Source of the DNA: Myxococcales bacterium 68-20
GTDB taxonomy: Bacteria; Myxococcota_A; Polyangia; Polyangiales; Polyangiaceae
Assembly: GCA_001899635.1 (NCBI GenBank)
Contig: MKVQ01000040.1
Coordinates: 65,915 to 129,914 of the forward strand
DNA: 64,000 nucleotides
Direction: 5' to 3'
Shown here: piece by piece, positions 8,569 to 16,308 of the stretch
Layout of the letters: each line of letters opens with the position of its first letter
Numbering within the stretch: position 1 is the stretch's first letter
Program-made: the position numbers and the translations under genes
The notes under the pieces: model-generated
Database searches by the model: none
Told to the model about the DNA's origin: nothing
The model's input: the letters and a program-made list of their open reading frames with translations, nothing else

Positions 8569-9198
8569 TCAGTGGACGTCGCCGCCCTGACTGCCCTCTC
8601 CCGTCTTGGCAACCCCACTCTTGATCTCGATCTTCCGGCTCTCCCGTCCGGGGATGGCGAGGGAGATCTCGAGGACGCCGTTGTCGAAGCTTGCCTCGAT
8701 GCGCTCCGGGTTGATGCCCTCCGGGAGCGTGAGACGCCTCTCGAACGTTCCGTAGCGGCGCTCGCTGTAGAGCCGGCCGCCGACGGTTCTCTCCGCCTCC
8801 TGCTTACGCTCACCGGAGACGACGAGCTCGTTGCCGACGATCTCGACATTGACGTCTTCGCGGCGGAGCCCAGGCAGATCCGTGCGAAGTACGAGCTTGC
8901 CACCACGCTCGAACGTCTCGATGGCCGGCATCCAAACGTCACGTGCCATCTCGAACGGAGTGATTGGCGCGAAGAGCGATGATGATGGGCCGAAACCGAC
9001 TCCCGAGAGGAAGCGGTCCATGTCATTCATCAGCCGTCGCATGGTGGCAAAGGGGCTTGCCCACTCCGAGGTCGCGAGCCCGCCACGCGGGGCACGCTCC
9101 AGCGCCGTCTTGCCTTGCTCTTCCGGTTGCGCGACCTGAACGCTGGTCGTCGTCTCCTGGGCTTTCTCCTCACTGCTTGTCTTCTGCTCTCGAGCCAT
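8569..9198 (-). CDS. Hsp20/alpha-crystallin small heat shock protein
   Basis: The 209-residue protein carries an alpha-crystallin domain (about residues 85-190): RTDLPGLRREDVNVEIVGNELVVSGER, then a FERRLTLPEGINPERIEASFDNGVLEISL block typical of bacterial Hsp20. The first 50 residues are Glu/Gln-rich and likely disordered; FATMRRLMNDMDRFLSGVGF is the usual amphipathic N-terminal segment. It is an ATP-independent cytoplasmic holdase that forms oligomers. AGGAG lies about seven bases before the ATG. I did not find a recognisable heat-shock promoter or CIRCE element upstream. Confidence 0.92.
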   Translation of the reverse strand: MAREQKTSSEEKAQETTTSVQVAQPEEQGKTALERAPRGGLATSEWASPFATMRRLMNDMDRFLSGVGFGPSSSLFAPITPFEMARDVWMPAIETFERGGKLVLRTDLPGLRREDVNVEIVGNELVVSGERKQEAERTVGGRLYSERRYGTFERRLTLPEGINPERIEASFDNGVLEISLAIPGRESRKIEIKSGVAKTGEGSQGGDVH

Positions 9199-9421
9199 GG
9201 CTCTGCTCCTGTGGTGTTTCGGTCGGGCCTCCGCGAGGCGCGCCGGTGCGTCGTCTCTCCTCGCGAAGCAACCGCCATACCCCTCGGCCAGGAGCGTCGT
9301 GCCGAGGTCTCGATCGCGGGAAACGGACCGTCACGCGTGGGGGACTGGCCTCGCGGACGCGCGCGCCTGAGGAAGGTAGGGGCGGTAGGCAGTCGAACAG
9401 CTCGGCTGTAAGCTGACGTTG

Positions 9422-10174
9422 ATGTCTCGACGTCGAATCACGAACCTGGCCTCGATCCTCCCCATCGCGATCCTGCTCGGCGGGAGCATCGCGGCTTGCG
9501 TGGGCGAGGACGCCGCGACGCCGGTCTCGCCTGGCGGTGTCGATGCGGGGCTGCTCGACGATGCCGGAACGAGCGATCCGAGCAGCCTCCCGGACGGCGA
9601 CGCCCCCGGCGCGGAGGACGCCAGCGCTCGTGGCATCGTGTTCGTCACCACCGCGAAGGTCGATGGTGCCTTCGCAGCGGAGGCCAAGTCGCCGATGGCG
9701 GCCGCGGACGCGATCTGCGCGAACGAAGCTGTCGCCGCCGGATTGAGCGGAACCTACGTTGCCTGGCTCTCGTACGAGGACGGCAACGGCACCAAGTTCA
9801 ACGCGGCCGCGCGCATCGGCGAGATGCCGTACTACCTGCCGAAGGGCGACGACGGGAGCGCACCCGTCCTGTTCACGAAGGGGAAGCTCGATCTCGTGAA
9901 GAACGGCTCGAACGTCCCGCTCGATCGGACCGCCACTGGAGCACCGGTCGACTTCGACGAGAACCCGATGGTGGCGTGGGTGTGGACGGGCACCGAGGGC
10001 TCCGGCGAGGTCGCGCTCTCGACGTGCAAGTCCTGGACGAGCGCGTCCGCCAGCGATACCGGCGCCACTGGGAACGCGCGAAAGATCCCCGAGTCCACGA
10101 CGACGGATTGGACCGCCCTCGGCAATCGTCCGTGCGATTCGAAGCGCCGCTTCTACTGCTTCCAGAAACCCTGA
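9422..10174 (+). CDS. Lipoprotein with DUF1554-type domain
   Basis: A 250-residue protein starting with a lipoprotein signal (RRRITNLASILPIAILLGG) and a lipobox ending SIAAC. After a Pro/Asp-rich linker comes a domain beginning GIVFVTTAKVDGAFA, with AADAICANEAVAAGLSGTY and AWLSYEDG, the pattern of DUF1554, a domain frequent in myxobacterial and leptospiral surface proteins. It ends FYCFQKP with paired Cys (RPCDSKRRFYC). Function unknown; likely on the outer membrane. ATG 9422 is taken rather than the TTG just before it. A hairpin follows between this gene and the convergent one. Confidence 0.75.
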   Translation: MSRRRITNLASILPIAILLGGSIAACVGEDAATPVSPGGVDAGLLDDAGTSDPSSLPDGDAPGAEDASARGIVFVTTAKVDGAFAAEAKSPMAAADAICANEAVAAGLSGTYVAWLSYEDGNGTKFNAAARIGEMPYYLPKGDDGSAPVLFTKGKLDLVKNGSNVPLDRTATGAPVDFDENPMVAWVWTGTEGSGEVALSTCKSWTSASASDTGATGNARKIPESTTTDWTALGNRPCDSKRRFYCFQKP

Positions 10175-10191
10175 GACTCTGACGCGTTCCG

Positions 10192-10219
10192 GATGCGCTG
10201 CTGCCGCCGCGCGCGCGCA
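10192..10219. terminator. Hairpin between convergent genes
   Basis: GATGCGC (10192-10198) and GCGCATC (10213-10219) are perfect 7-bp inverted copies with a 14-base loop, located between the stop codons of the convergent genes ending at 10174 and 10234. There is no U-tract. Confidence 0.35.
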
Positions 10220-10233
10220 TCGCGTCGCGAGCG

Positions 10234-11205
10234 TCATCGGCCTCCCACGTCGATGCGTGTCGGGTTGCGGGCGAAACGCGCCGCGAGCCCGTCGAGCGCC
10301 TTCTGCACCTCCGGCGCGGCGCTCTTCCTTGCTTCGGCGATCAACGCCGGAGTCTGCGGAGCATCGACCACCATCAGCGCGTTCGACGCTGCGCCGCGCG
10401 CCTCGCCGACGTGACGGACGAACGCCTCGACGAGGGCGCGTGCCGCGACCTCGCGGATCTGCGCCTCCTCCCCGCGTTCGGGCATCGTCTTCCATGCCCA
10501 CGCGTTGCCTGCTCGACCGAGCGAGCGAGCGGTCACGCGCGCGGTCGCATCGTCGCTTGCGGTGCGGAGGCGCGCGGCCAGCGCTTCGACGACGTTCGCC
10601 CGGCGACACTCTCCCATGCCAGCGAGGATCGCGCGGGTCCGATCGCCGGAGCCCGACGATGCAAGTGCCGCGAGGAGGCGGGTCGCAGCCTCGTCGTTGC
10701 CGATGCGCGCGATCGCCTCGCTTACCGTGCGCGTCGTCTCCACTTCCTCCGCCGGATCGTCGAGGATCGCCGAGAGGACGGCGAGGCTTCGCTTGTCGTG
10801 AAGCAGCCCGACGGCCTCGATGAGGTCCCGGCGCAGCGCCGGCGCCGCTGCTGCGGGGACGTCGCGCGGGAAGGAGAAGGCCAGCATCTCCAGTGCGGGC
10901 ATCAGCGCGCTCGGACCGAGCTTCGCGACATAGAGCGCGATGGGAGCTTTGCGTGCGCGCGCGCGGGCGTCTGCCTCGGGCGCAAGGGCGACGATCTTGC
11001 TCACCGCTGCGAAGGAGCGGGGCTCGGCCGTGCGCGCTCGAGCGACGTCGCGACGGAGATCGGCTAGCTGCTGCGCGGGCATCCGCGCTGCCGCGACCTG
11101 AATTTCGGGTGCTGCGGCGAGCGCGGTCTCGGGGACCGCCGCACCGCCCAGCGCGAGACAACAGGCCGTGAGGAAAAGGTGCCTCTTCGTCAGCATCGTC
11201 TTCAT
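10234..11205 (-). CDS. Exported HEAT-repeat-like protein, coupled to PAD
   Basis: The 323-residue protein has an export signal (KRHLFLTACCLALGGAAVPE with ALAAAP as a likely cleavage region) followed by alpha-helical HEAT-like repeats rich in Ala and Arg (for example RRDLIEAVGLLHDKRSLAVL and VSEAIARIGNDEAATRLLAAL). Such solenoids usually bind other proteins. Its ATG overlaps the stop of the upstream peptidylarginine deiminase gene by ATGA, with GGGAG inside that gene as ribosome binding site, so the two are translationally coupled. It may be a partner or substrate of the deiminase (inference). Confidence 0.75.
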   Translation of the reverse strand: MKTMLTKRHLFLTACCLALGGAAVPETALAAAPEIQVAAARMPAQQLADLRRDVARARTAEPRSFAAVSKIVALAPEADARARARKAPIALYVAKLGPSALMPALEMLAFSFPRDVPAAAAPALRRDLIEAVGLLHDKRSLAVLSAILDDPAEEVETTRTVSEAIARIGNDEAATRLLAALASSGSGDRTRAILAGMGECRRANVVEALAARLRTASDDATARVTARSLGRAGNAWAWKTMPERGEEAQIREVAARALVEAFVRHVGEARGAASNALMVVDAPQTPALIAEARKSAAPEVQKALDGLAARFARNPTRIDVGGR

Positions 11206-12989
11206 CGTCCGCTCTCCCACCAGCGAGCCTCGGGGACTCGCCGGGTCGTGTTCGAGCCGCAGTGCACTTCACCGAAGATGCGGTGGTATGCGTCCCAGTC
11301 CTCCACCCAGTTGACGTTGATCCCGATGTTGCCGAGCGACTCTTCGAACGCGGCCTTGAAGATGTCCACGCCGTCGATCCGCGGACCATGGGGATCGGGG
11401 GCAGCGAAGCGGGTGTCGGAGAGATAGACGCCGTTCACCATGCCCGGCTGGTAGGCCACCGATTTGCCCGCGTGGTACGTGTGGAGGAACGGGACCTTGA
11501 TGATCTCTTCGTCCGTGAGCCCGATCTCCTTCTTCAGGATCGCGAGCTGTGCGTCGACCTCGGCGGCGGCCTCCGCGCTCGCCTGCATGACCTCGCGATC
11601 GGCGAGGACCTGATCGATCGTCACCTCGGCCGGGCTAGCCTCCCCCGTGTCGACGTCGATCCACGAGTAGCCGATGAACATCGGCACGTTGCCGTGCCCC
11701 GCTCGCGACGCGTTCGCGAGCATCTTCATCGAGAGACGCGCGTCGTTCGCGAGCAGCGCCCAGCCGCGCGGCGACGGCGCCCTCACGAAGGAGATCGTCT
11801 CGTCGACGTGGCCGACGAAGAGCCACGAGGTGTCGATCTCGATCTGCGGCTGCTGGCCTTGAGCGTCGACCATGGTGGCGAACGCCCTGTCCACGTGCCA
11901 CGAGTCCGTCGAGCCACGAAGGACGCGGCCGAACGGATAGAAGACGCCGTCCTTCTTGTATGGCGGCACCGTCTCGAAGTTGCCGAACGAGTTCAGCGTG
12001 TCCATCTCGATCCTGCTGTTCGCGAGGTCGAACTGCTGGACACCGGCGACGTCCTTGCCGCGGAGCGCGAAGACGACGCGTCCGGCTGGTCGGAGCGGCG
12101 TCTCCTTCTTCTTCGGGTTGAAGATGTTCGCCGAGCGATAGTTGACGCGCATCACGTGCTGCGAGTGGCCCGGGCCGGGCATCGTCATGTATGCGGGCTC
12201 GAAGAAGTCCTGAGCCCACTGATCGTTGACGCTGAGCCCTTGCGGCTCGCCGAGCCCCGCCGCCCTGGACGCGGCCGCGAGGTCACCGTGCATCGCCTCC
12301 TGTCCCTGCGTGAGCGTGTTGGGAATCCAGACCGTCTCTGCGGGGAGCAGGTGGTGGTAAGTCATCACCGGGGCGACGCGCATCCGGACGGTGTCCGTGA
12401 AGACGCCCTTCTCCTGTGAGCTGACCGTGAGCTCGACGTCGACGTAGCCGTCCCACTCCGCTGGATCGCGGACGATGTCCTTCGCCTCGATTCCGAGCTC
12501 GATACCGGCCTCGAGCTCCTCGCGAGAGAACTCCGTGTCGTCGGTGATGACCTCGAAGTCCGTCGGTCCCGTGCCGGTCTTCTTGAAGAGCCGCACGAGA
12601 TCTCTCGCCGCCGCGGTCGCGACGACGACGCGGCCGGTAGCGTCTGCGGGCTGTGGCCCCGGGCGCGTCTTCAGGCGCGCGAGGTCACGTGCGTCATCTT
12701 CGCCGTTGACGACGTCGTCCTGCGCATCGTTGCACAGTGCGATCGTGAAATCGCTCGTGCTCGACTCGCAGCGCTGGCTGTCGTCGTCGATGTTGGCGAG
12801 AAAGATCGCGCCGGTCTTGGCATTCCAGGCCGTCTTGTTCGCGTCGGAGTCGTCGTCGAACCGCACCTCTCCGTCGCGGTTCGCATCGGCTCGGAGATCG
12901 GCGAGCGACGGTGCGGGGCGTCCACCGTGATCGGGGCCGCATGCGACCACGCCGATCACGAGGAGCATCGCTTTCGGTATTCGCTCCAT
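11202..12989 (-). CDS. Peptidylarginine deiminase (vertebrate PAD type), lipoprotein
   Basis: The 595-residue protein matches the PAD C-terminal catalytic domain (PF03068). The active-site residues of vertebrate PADs are all present: Asp261 in QWAQDFFEPAYM, His394 and Asp396 in FVGHVDETISFV, and Cys577 in FGEVHCGSNTTR (equivalent to Asp350, His471, Asp473 and Cys645 of PAD4). It should convert protein arginine to citrulline, releasing ammonia. The N-terminus from ATG 12989 is a lipoprotein signal with lipobox GVVAC (Cys17), so it is expected outside the cytoplasm. DANRDGEVRFDDD (35-47) resembles an EF-hand/dockerin calcium loop, fitting the calcium dependence of PADs. It overlaps the HEAT-repeat gene and follows the copper enzyme gene by 228 bases. 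Confidence 0.88.
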   Translation of the reverse strand: MERIPKAMLLVIGVVACGPDHGGRPAPSLADLRADANRDGEVRFDDDSDANKTAWNAKTGAIFLANIDDDSQRCESSTSDFTIALCNDAQDDVVNGEDDARDLARLKTRPGPQPADATGRVVVATAAARDLVRLFKKTGTGPTDFEVITDDTEFSREELEAGIELGIEAKDIVRDPAEWDGYVDVELTVSSQEKGVFTDTVRMRVAPVMTYHHLLPAETVWIPNTLTQGQEAMHGDLAAASRAAGLGEPQGLSVNDQWAQDFFEPAYMTMPGPGHSQHVMRVNYRSANIFNPKKKETPLRPAGRVVFALRGKDVAGVQQFDLANSRIEMDTLNSFGNFETVPPYKKDGVFYPFGRVLRGSTDSWHVDRAFATMVDAQGQQPQIEIDTSWLFVGHVDETISFVRAPSPRGWALLANDARLSMKMLANASRAGHGNVPMFIGYSWIDVDTGEASPAEVTIDQVLADREVMQASAEAAAEVDAQLAILKKEIGLTDEEIIKVPFLHTYHAGKSVAYQPGMVNGVYLSDTRFAAPDPHGPRIDGVDIFKAAFEESLGNIGINVNWVEDWDAYHRIFGEVHCGSNTTRRVPEARWWESGR

Positions 12990-13217
12990 GGGCCCTGGTT
13001 TCAGCAACTTCCACGCCGTGGTGGTGCGCCGGAGCGCGGAGATTCATCGACTCGCGATCCATCTGCTTGTGCTCCATTGCTTGTGGCGAGGCGGAAGGCG
13101 ACGACGCGCATGCCGCCGTGCGTGCGCCGTTCACGCGACGCGGTGGAACAACGCAAGGCAAGGAGCGGCGCCGCCGCTCGCTCGTCGCGCGGTCGATGCG
13201 GTCCGACAGGCAGGGCG

Positions 13218-14612
13218 TCAATCGACGAAGACGAGGATCGCCTGGCACATCTCGTCGAGGCTGTCGCCGCCGAGTCGGATCGCGGGTGGCGTCGAGATGC
13301 GACGTTCGTTCAGCGCACGGGCGAGATTCCGGTTGTCGCGCGTGTTGTCGTACGTGCAGGTGACGCGCAGCGTATCGCCGCCTCGGATGGTGGGTAGCTG
13401 CTCGATCGGGGAGTCGTACGAGTACGTGCGCTGCCAGCTGAAGTCGTACTTCGGCACGCCGAGGAGGCACTCCGATGCGGGCTCTCCGTCGGTGGGGGCT
13501 CTGCGGTCGATCTCGAGCTTCAGACCGACGCCGGCCCAGTGCATGTGTGCGCCGACGGCGGCCAGCCGCGTCTCGGCGATCGACGGCGGGATGCGGAGCT
13601 CCATCGTCTCCGTGTGCCCCTTCGCATTCGACGGGATGAGGAAGCGCGGACCGTCGGCGGGATCGTCGGGGCCGGGAAGCAGCCTCGCCGCGTTGTTCTT
13701 CGAGTCTTCGGCGTTGCCGACGAGGACGAAGCCGGCCACGCGCTGGGGGGCCTGCTTCGACGCTTTCAGCTCGAGGTTCACCCGTCCCGTCGTCGTCTTC
13801 ACAAGCGGGTGGTAGTGCACCTGGACGAGGATGTGGGCTCCCTTCGGGAGCTTGACGGCGGCGTTCTCGCCATACTTGGTCGACGTCCCGCCCGGTGACC
13901 AGGCGAGGAGCAACGTCTGCTCCTCGATCTCGGGGCCGCCGAAGCATGGATAGCTTCCTGCGCGTCCTGCCTTCGCGAACCCTTCGCGCTTCGCGTCGAT
14001 GTAGACGAGCGCGTGATGGACCACCTTCTGGTCTTCGGGGACGACGAGGCTCTCCTCGACCCATGTGTCCGCATCGAGCTTGGGATCGACCGGAAAGCAA
14101 CGGATCTCGTCGTTGGCTCCGCCCTCGACCATGTGCGAGGCTGCGGCCTCGAACGTGTCCGTCTTGCCGGCGAGCCCGGCCGCGGGAACCTCCGTCGTCG
14201 CAGCGACTCGCACGGGGCCGTCGCCGCGGGGCATCCCGTCGTCGACCCAGGCCGCGAACATGTCGATCTGCTCCTGGGTCATGCTCAGGTCGTTCTTGTA
14301 GCCGCGGCTCACCGTGCAGCTCTCGTCGTCGAACGCGCCCCACGGCGGCATCTCGCGCTGTGTCACCTTCTCCTTTGCGAGCGCGCCGAAGGTCTTCAAG
14401 TCTTCGTAGGTCGCAAGCGGGAACGGCGCCATGCCGCCCTCGCGATGGCACGTCACGCACTTCTGCTCGACGAGCTGCTGGATCGAGCCTGTGAATGTCA
14501 CCGATCCGCGACCGGAGCCGGGGCCATCCTTCGACGACGAGCACGACACCGCTACGAGCGCTGCGACGAGCACGGCGATGATGGCTGCGACGATACTGCT
14601 TCGCTTTGCCAT
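13218..14612 (-). CDS. Lipoprotein: cytochrome c domain fused to type-II copper monooxygenase-like domains
   Basis: The 464-residue protein starts with a lipoprotein signal ending AVSC (Cys24). A single haem-binding site, CVTCH (52-56), lies in a small cytochrome-c domain. Two domains of the ascorbate-dependent copper type II monooxygenase family follow (peptidylglycine/dopamine hydroxylase fold). Candidate ligands are His199-His200 (VVHHALVY) and His266 (VQVHYHP) for the CuH site, and His356/His358 (GAHMHWAG) with Met455 (DEMCQAIL) for the CuM site. It probably hydroxylates an unknown substrate in the periplasm, with the haem supplying electrons. ATG 14612 with AGGAAAG upstream is preferred over the slightly earlier start. 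It sits between the molybdoenzyme and the deiminase. Confidence 0.82.
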   Translation of the reverse strand: MAKRSSIVAAIIAVLVAALVAVSCSSSKDGPGSGRGSVTFTGSIQQLVEQKCVTCHREGGMAPFPLATYEDLKTFGALAKEKVTQREMPPWGAFDDESCTVSRGYKNDLSMTQEQIDMFAAWVDDGMPRGDGPVRVAATTEVPAAGLAGKTDTFEAAASHMVEGGANDEIRCFPVDPKLDADTWVEESLVVPEDQKVVHHALVYIDAKREGFAKAGRAGSYPCFGGPEIEEQTLLLAWSPGGTSTKYGENAAVKLPKGAHILVQVHYHPLVKTTTGRVNLELKASKQAPQRVAGFVLVGNAEDSKNNAARLLPGPDDPADGPRFLIPSNAKGHTETMELRIPPSIAETRLAAVGAHMHWAGVGLKLEIDRRAPTDGEPASECLLGVPKYDFSWQRTYSYDSPIEQLPTIRGGDTLRVTCTYDNTRDNRNLARALNERRISTPPAIRLGGDSLDEMCQAILVFVD

Positions 14613-14706
14613 GGCTTTCCTCACCTGAGAACGGCAGTCACTCGATCGCGATGCGTGCCCTGCGAGCGCACCGCGCTGCCCCGCGGTGACGTTCGCTTCA
14701 CGGCAC

Positions 14707-16002
14707 TCAGGGCATCATCGTCGGCGGTAGGACGGCGAGCTCCAGCGGTGCGTGACCGTTGTAGCCGAGCCCTTGCTGGTTCCAGACGACGTCCTCCGGT
14801 CGCGGCTGCGTGTTGCCCGCTGCGTCGCGCGCGCGTGACATCACGCGGTAGCGTCCGGGCTCGACGCGCGGCCACTCGAGCTCGAAGCGCGTCCACATCA
14901 TCGACTCGGGCTTGCCGAGCAGCTGCGCCTGTCGCCATGCGGGGCTCCAGACGGGCCGCCACGTATTCGGGGCGACGAGCCTCTCGATCGAGAGGTCGAC
15001 GCGGTCGATGGCTCCGGCTCCCGACCACGCGCGTCCGCGAAGGACGATGTCGCCGGGCATGAAGGTCGTGTCCTCGTGGAGCTCCATCGCGCTCCTCACG
15101 TGTCCGACCGTAGGCCTGTACGGCTCGGCGATGTCGGGGCCGGAGATCACCTGTCGATCCTGGAACGTCGGGTACGGGAGCTTCTGCTTCGAGGCCTCGA
15201 TGCGGCCGACCCACTTGACGGCGGTGTTGCCGCCCCAGCCGGAGAAGATGACGCGTGCCGGCCAGCCGTGATCCACGGGGAGCGGCTCGCCGTTCATGCG
15301 AAGCGCGAGCAACGTGTCGCTCTCGAGGACCTTCTGGATCGGGATGACCTGCGCATACCGAGCGACCGCGCCGTCGCCGGTCGGGATCACGTCGAGGCCG
15401 GTGAACATCACGTCCGTCGCCCCGTCGAGGCCGGCCGCCTCGAGCAGGTCCTTCAGTCGGACTCCCGTCCACTCGGCTGCGCCTACGGCGCCGAAGTGCC
15501 ATTGCGTGAACCCGATTGGCAACCAGCCTCTGGCCTTCTGCGGAAGCCTCGGAAAGAACGCGCGGCAGTTGGCGCCGCAGTCGATCACTCGTCGCAAGGT
15601 CACCTGCGGCATGGCCTGGAGCTGCGCATAGGTGAAGGTTCGCGGCCGGCCGATCGCGCTGCCGAGGATCTCGAGCTGCCAGGTCTGCGGATCGACGCTC
15701 GGAGGACGCACCCGGCTGTGGACGTAGAAGCGGGCGTTCGGGACGGTGTCCTCGTAGTACTTCGCCTCGCCCCAGATCATCTCCTCCGCACCCGGCTCGC
15801 GGGTGACGAAATAGAGCGACGACGTCGGCTTGATGACGCGGTCGGAAGGCGCGGGCTGGGCGGCTGCGATCACGCCGCTCGTCAGCGTCGCGGCACGCAC
15901 GCCGCCTGGGCGCGGTCGCGGCGCGCATCCGTCGGCGAGCGCGAGCGCGGCAACGCCGGTGGAATAGTGGAGGAACTGCCGGCGCGATCTCGATGAAGAC
16001 AT
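14707..16002 (-). CDS. Sulfite-oxidase-like molybdopterin oxidoreductase, Tat-exported
   Basis: The 431-residue protein begins SRSRRQFLHYSTG, a twin-arginine motif, with a possible lipobox (ADGC). Residues about 95-300 form the oxidoreductase molybdopterin domain with the Mo-ligand Cys at 142 (RVIDCGANCRAFF) and the typical EWTGVRLKDLLE. Residues about 300-425 form the Mo-co dimerisation domain (GRAWSGAGAIDRVDLSIERL). The reaction is oxidation of sulfite or a related oxyanion, but no haem domain is present, so electrons must go to a separate partner, perhaps the cytochrome domain of the downstream gene (inference). ATG 16002 gives the Tat signal; the frame is open upstream without coding character. 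Confidence 0.88.
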   Translation of the reverse strand: MSSSRSRRQFLHYSTGVAALALADGCAPRPRPGGVRAATLTSGVIAAAQPAPSDRVIKPTSSLYFVTREPGAEEMIWGEAKYYEDTVPNARFYVHSRVRPPSVDPQTWQLEILGSAIGRPRTFTYAQLQAMPQVTLRRVIDCGANCRAFFPRLPQKARGWLPIGFTQWHFGAVGAAEWTGVRLKDLLEAAGLDGATDVMFTGLDVIPTGDGAVARYAQVIPIQKVLESDTLLALRMNGEPLPVDHGWPARVIFSGWGGNTAVKWVGRIEASKQKLPYPTFQDRQVISGPDIAEPYRPTVGHVRSAMELHEDTTFMPGDIVLRGRAWSGAGAIDRVDLSIERLVAPNTWRPVWSPAWRQAQLLGKPESMMWTRFELEWPRVEPGRYRVMSRARDAAGNTQPRPEDVVWNQQGLGYNGHAPLELAVLPPTMMP

Positions 16003-16308
16003 GACCCACCTCCGGACGTGCCGGAGGCAGCAGCGTGTGTGCCATGCGCCGATCGATCCGGAGTCGCGGGCGTACGGTCCCGCGTCACTCGACGACCGTG
16101 CGGATCGGATCATGGATCACCGATGCGCTCGTCCGAGTATGGAGCGCATGATCCGGGTATCGTCCTCGCTTCGCCGGCGCCAAAAAAGCCCAGCGACGCT
16201 GCCTACATCGGAGCTATCGCGCCTTGCGCCGAGAATCGAGGTTGTTCGGTCAGCAACGCTTTCTCTGCGTGGCACGGCATCGCGCTTGCTCGAGCTGTCC
16301 CGGCGGCG
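16003..16308. other. Divergent intergenic region with a bulged inverted repeat
   Basis: This 306-base gap separates the leftward molybdoenzyme gene from the rightward kinase operon and must hold both promoters. GAGCGCATGATCCG (16142-16155) can pair with CGGATC plus ATGCGCTC (16106-16111 and 16123-16130), skipping eleven bases, which makes an imperfect inverted repeat. I see no clear -35/-10 pair, no sigma-54 type promoter and no gene. Confidence 0.4.

Noticed and set aside
12990-13217. Possible small gene between the copper enzyme and PAD
   Set aside because: Open frames there are Arg/His-rich without a start signal or recognisable sequence.
16261-16290. Sigma-54 promoter (TGGCAC...TTGCT) before the kinase operon
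   Set aside because: The two elements are ten bases apart instead of five, so GG and GC do not fall at -24 and -12.
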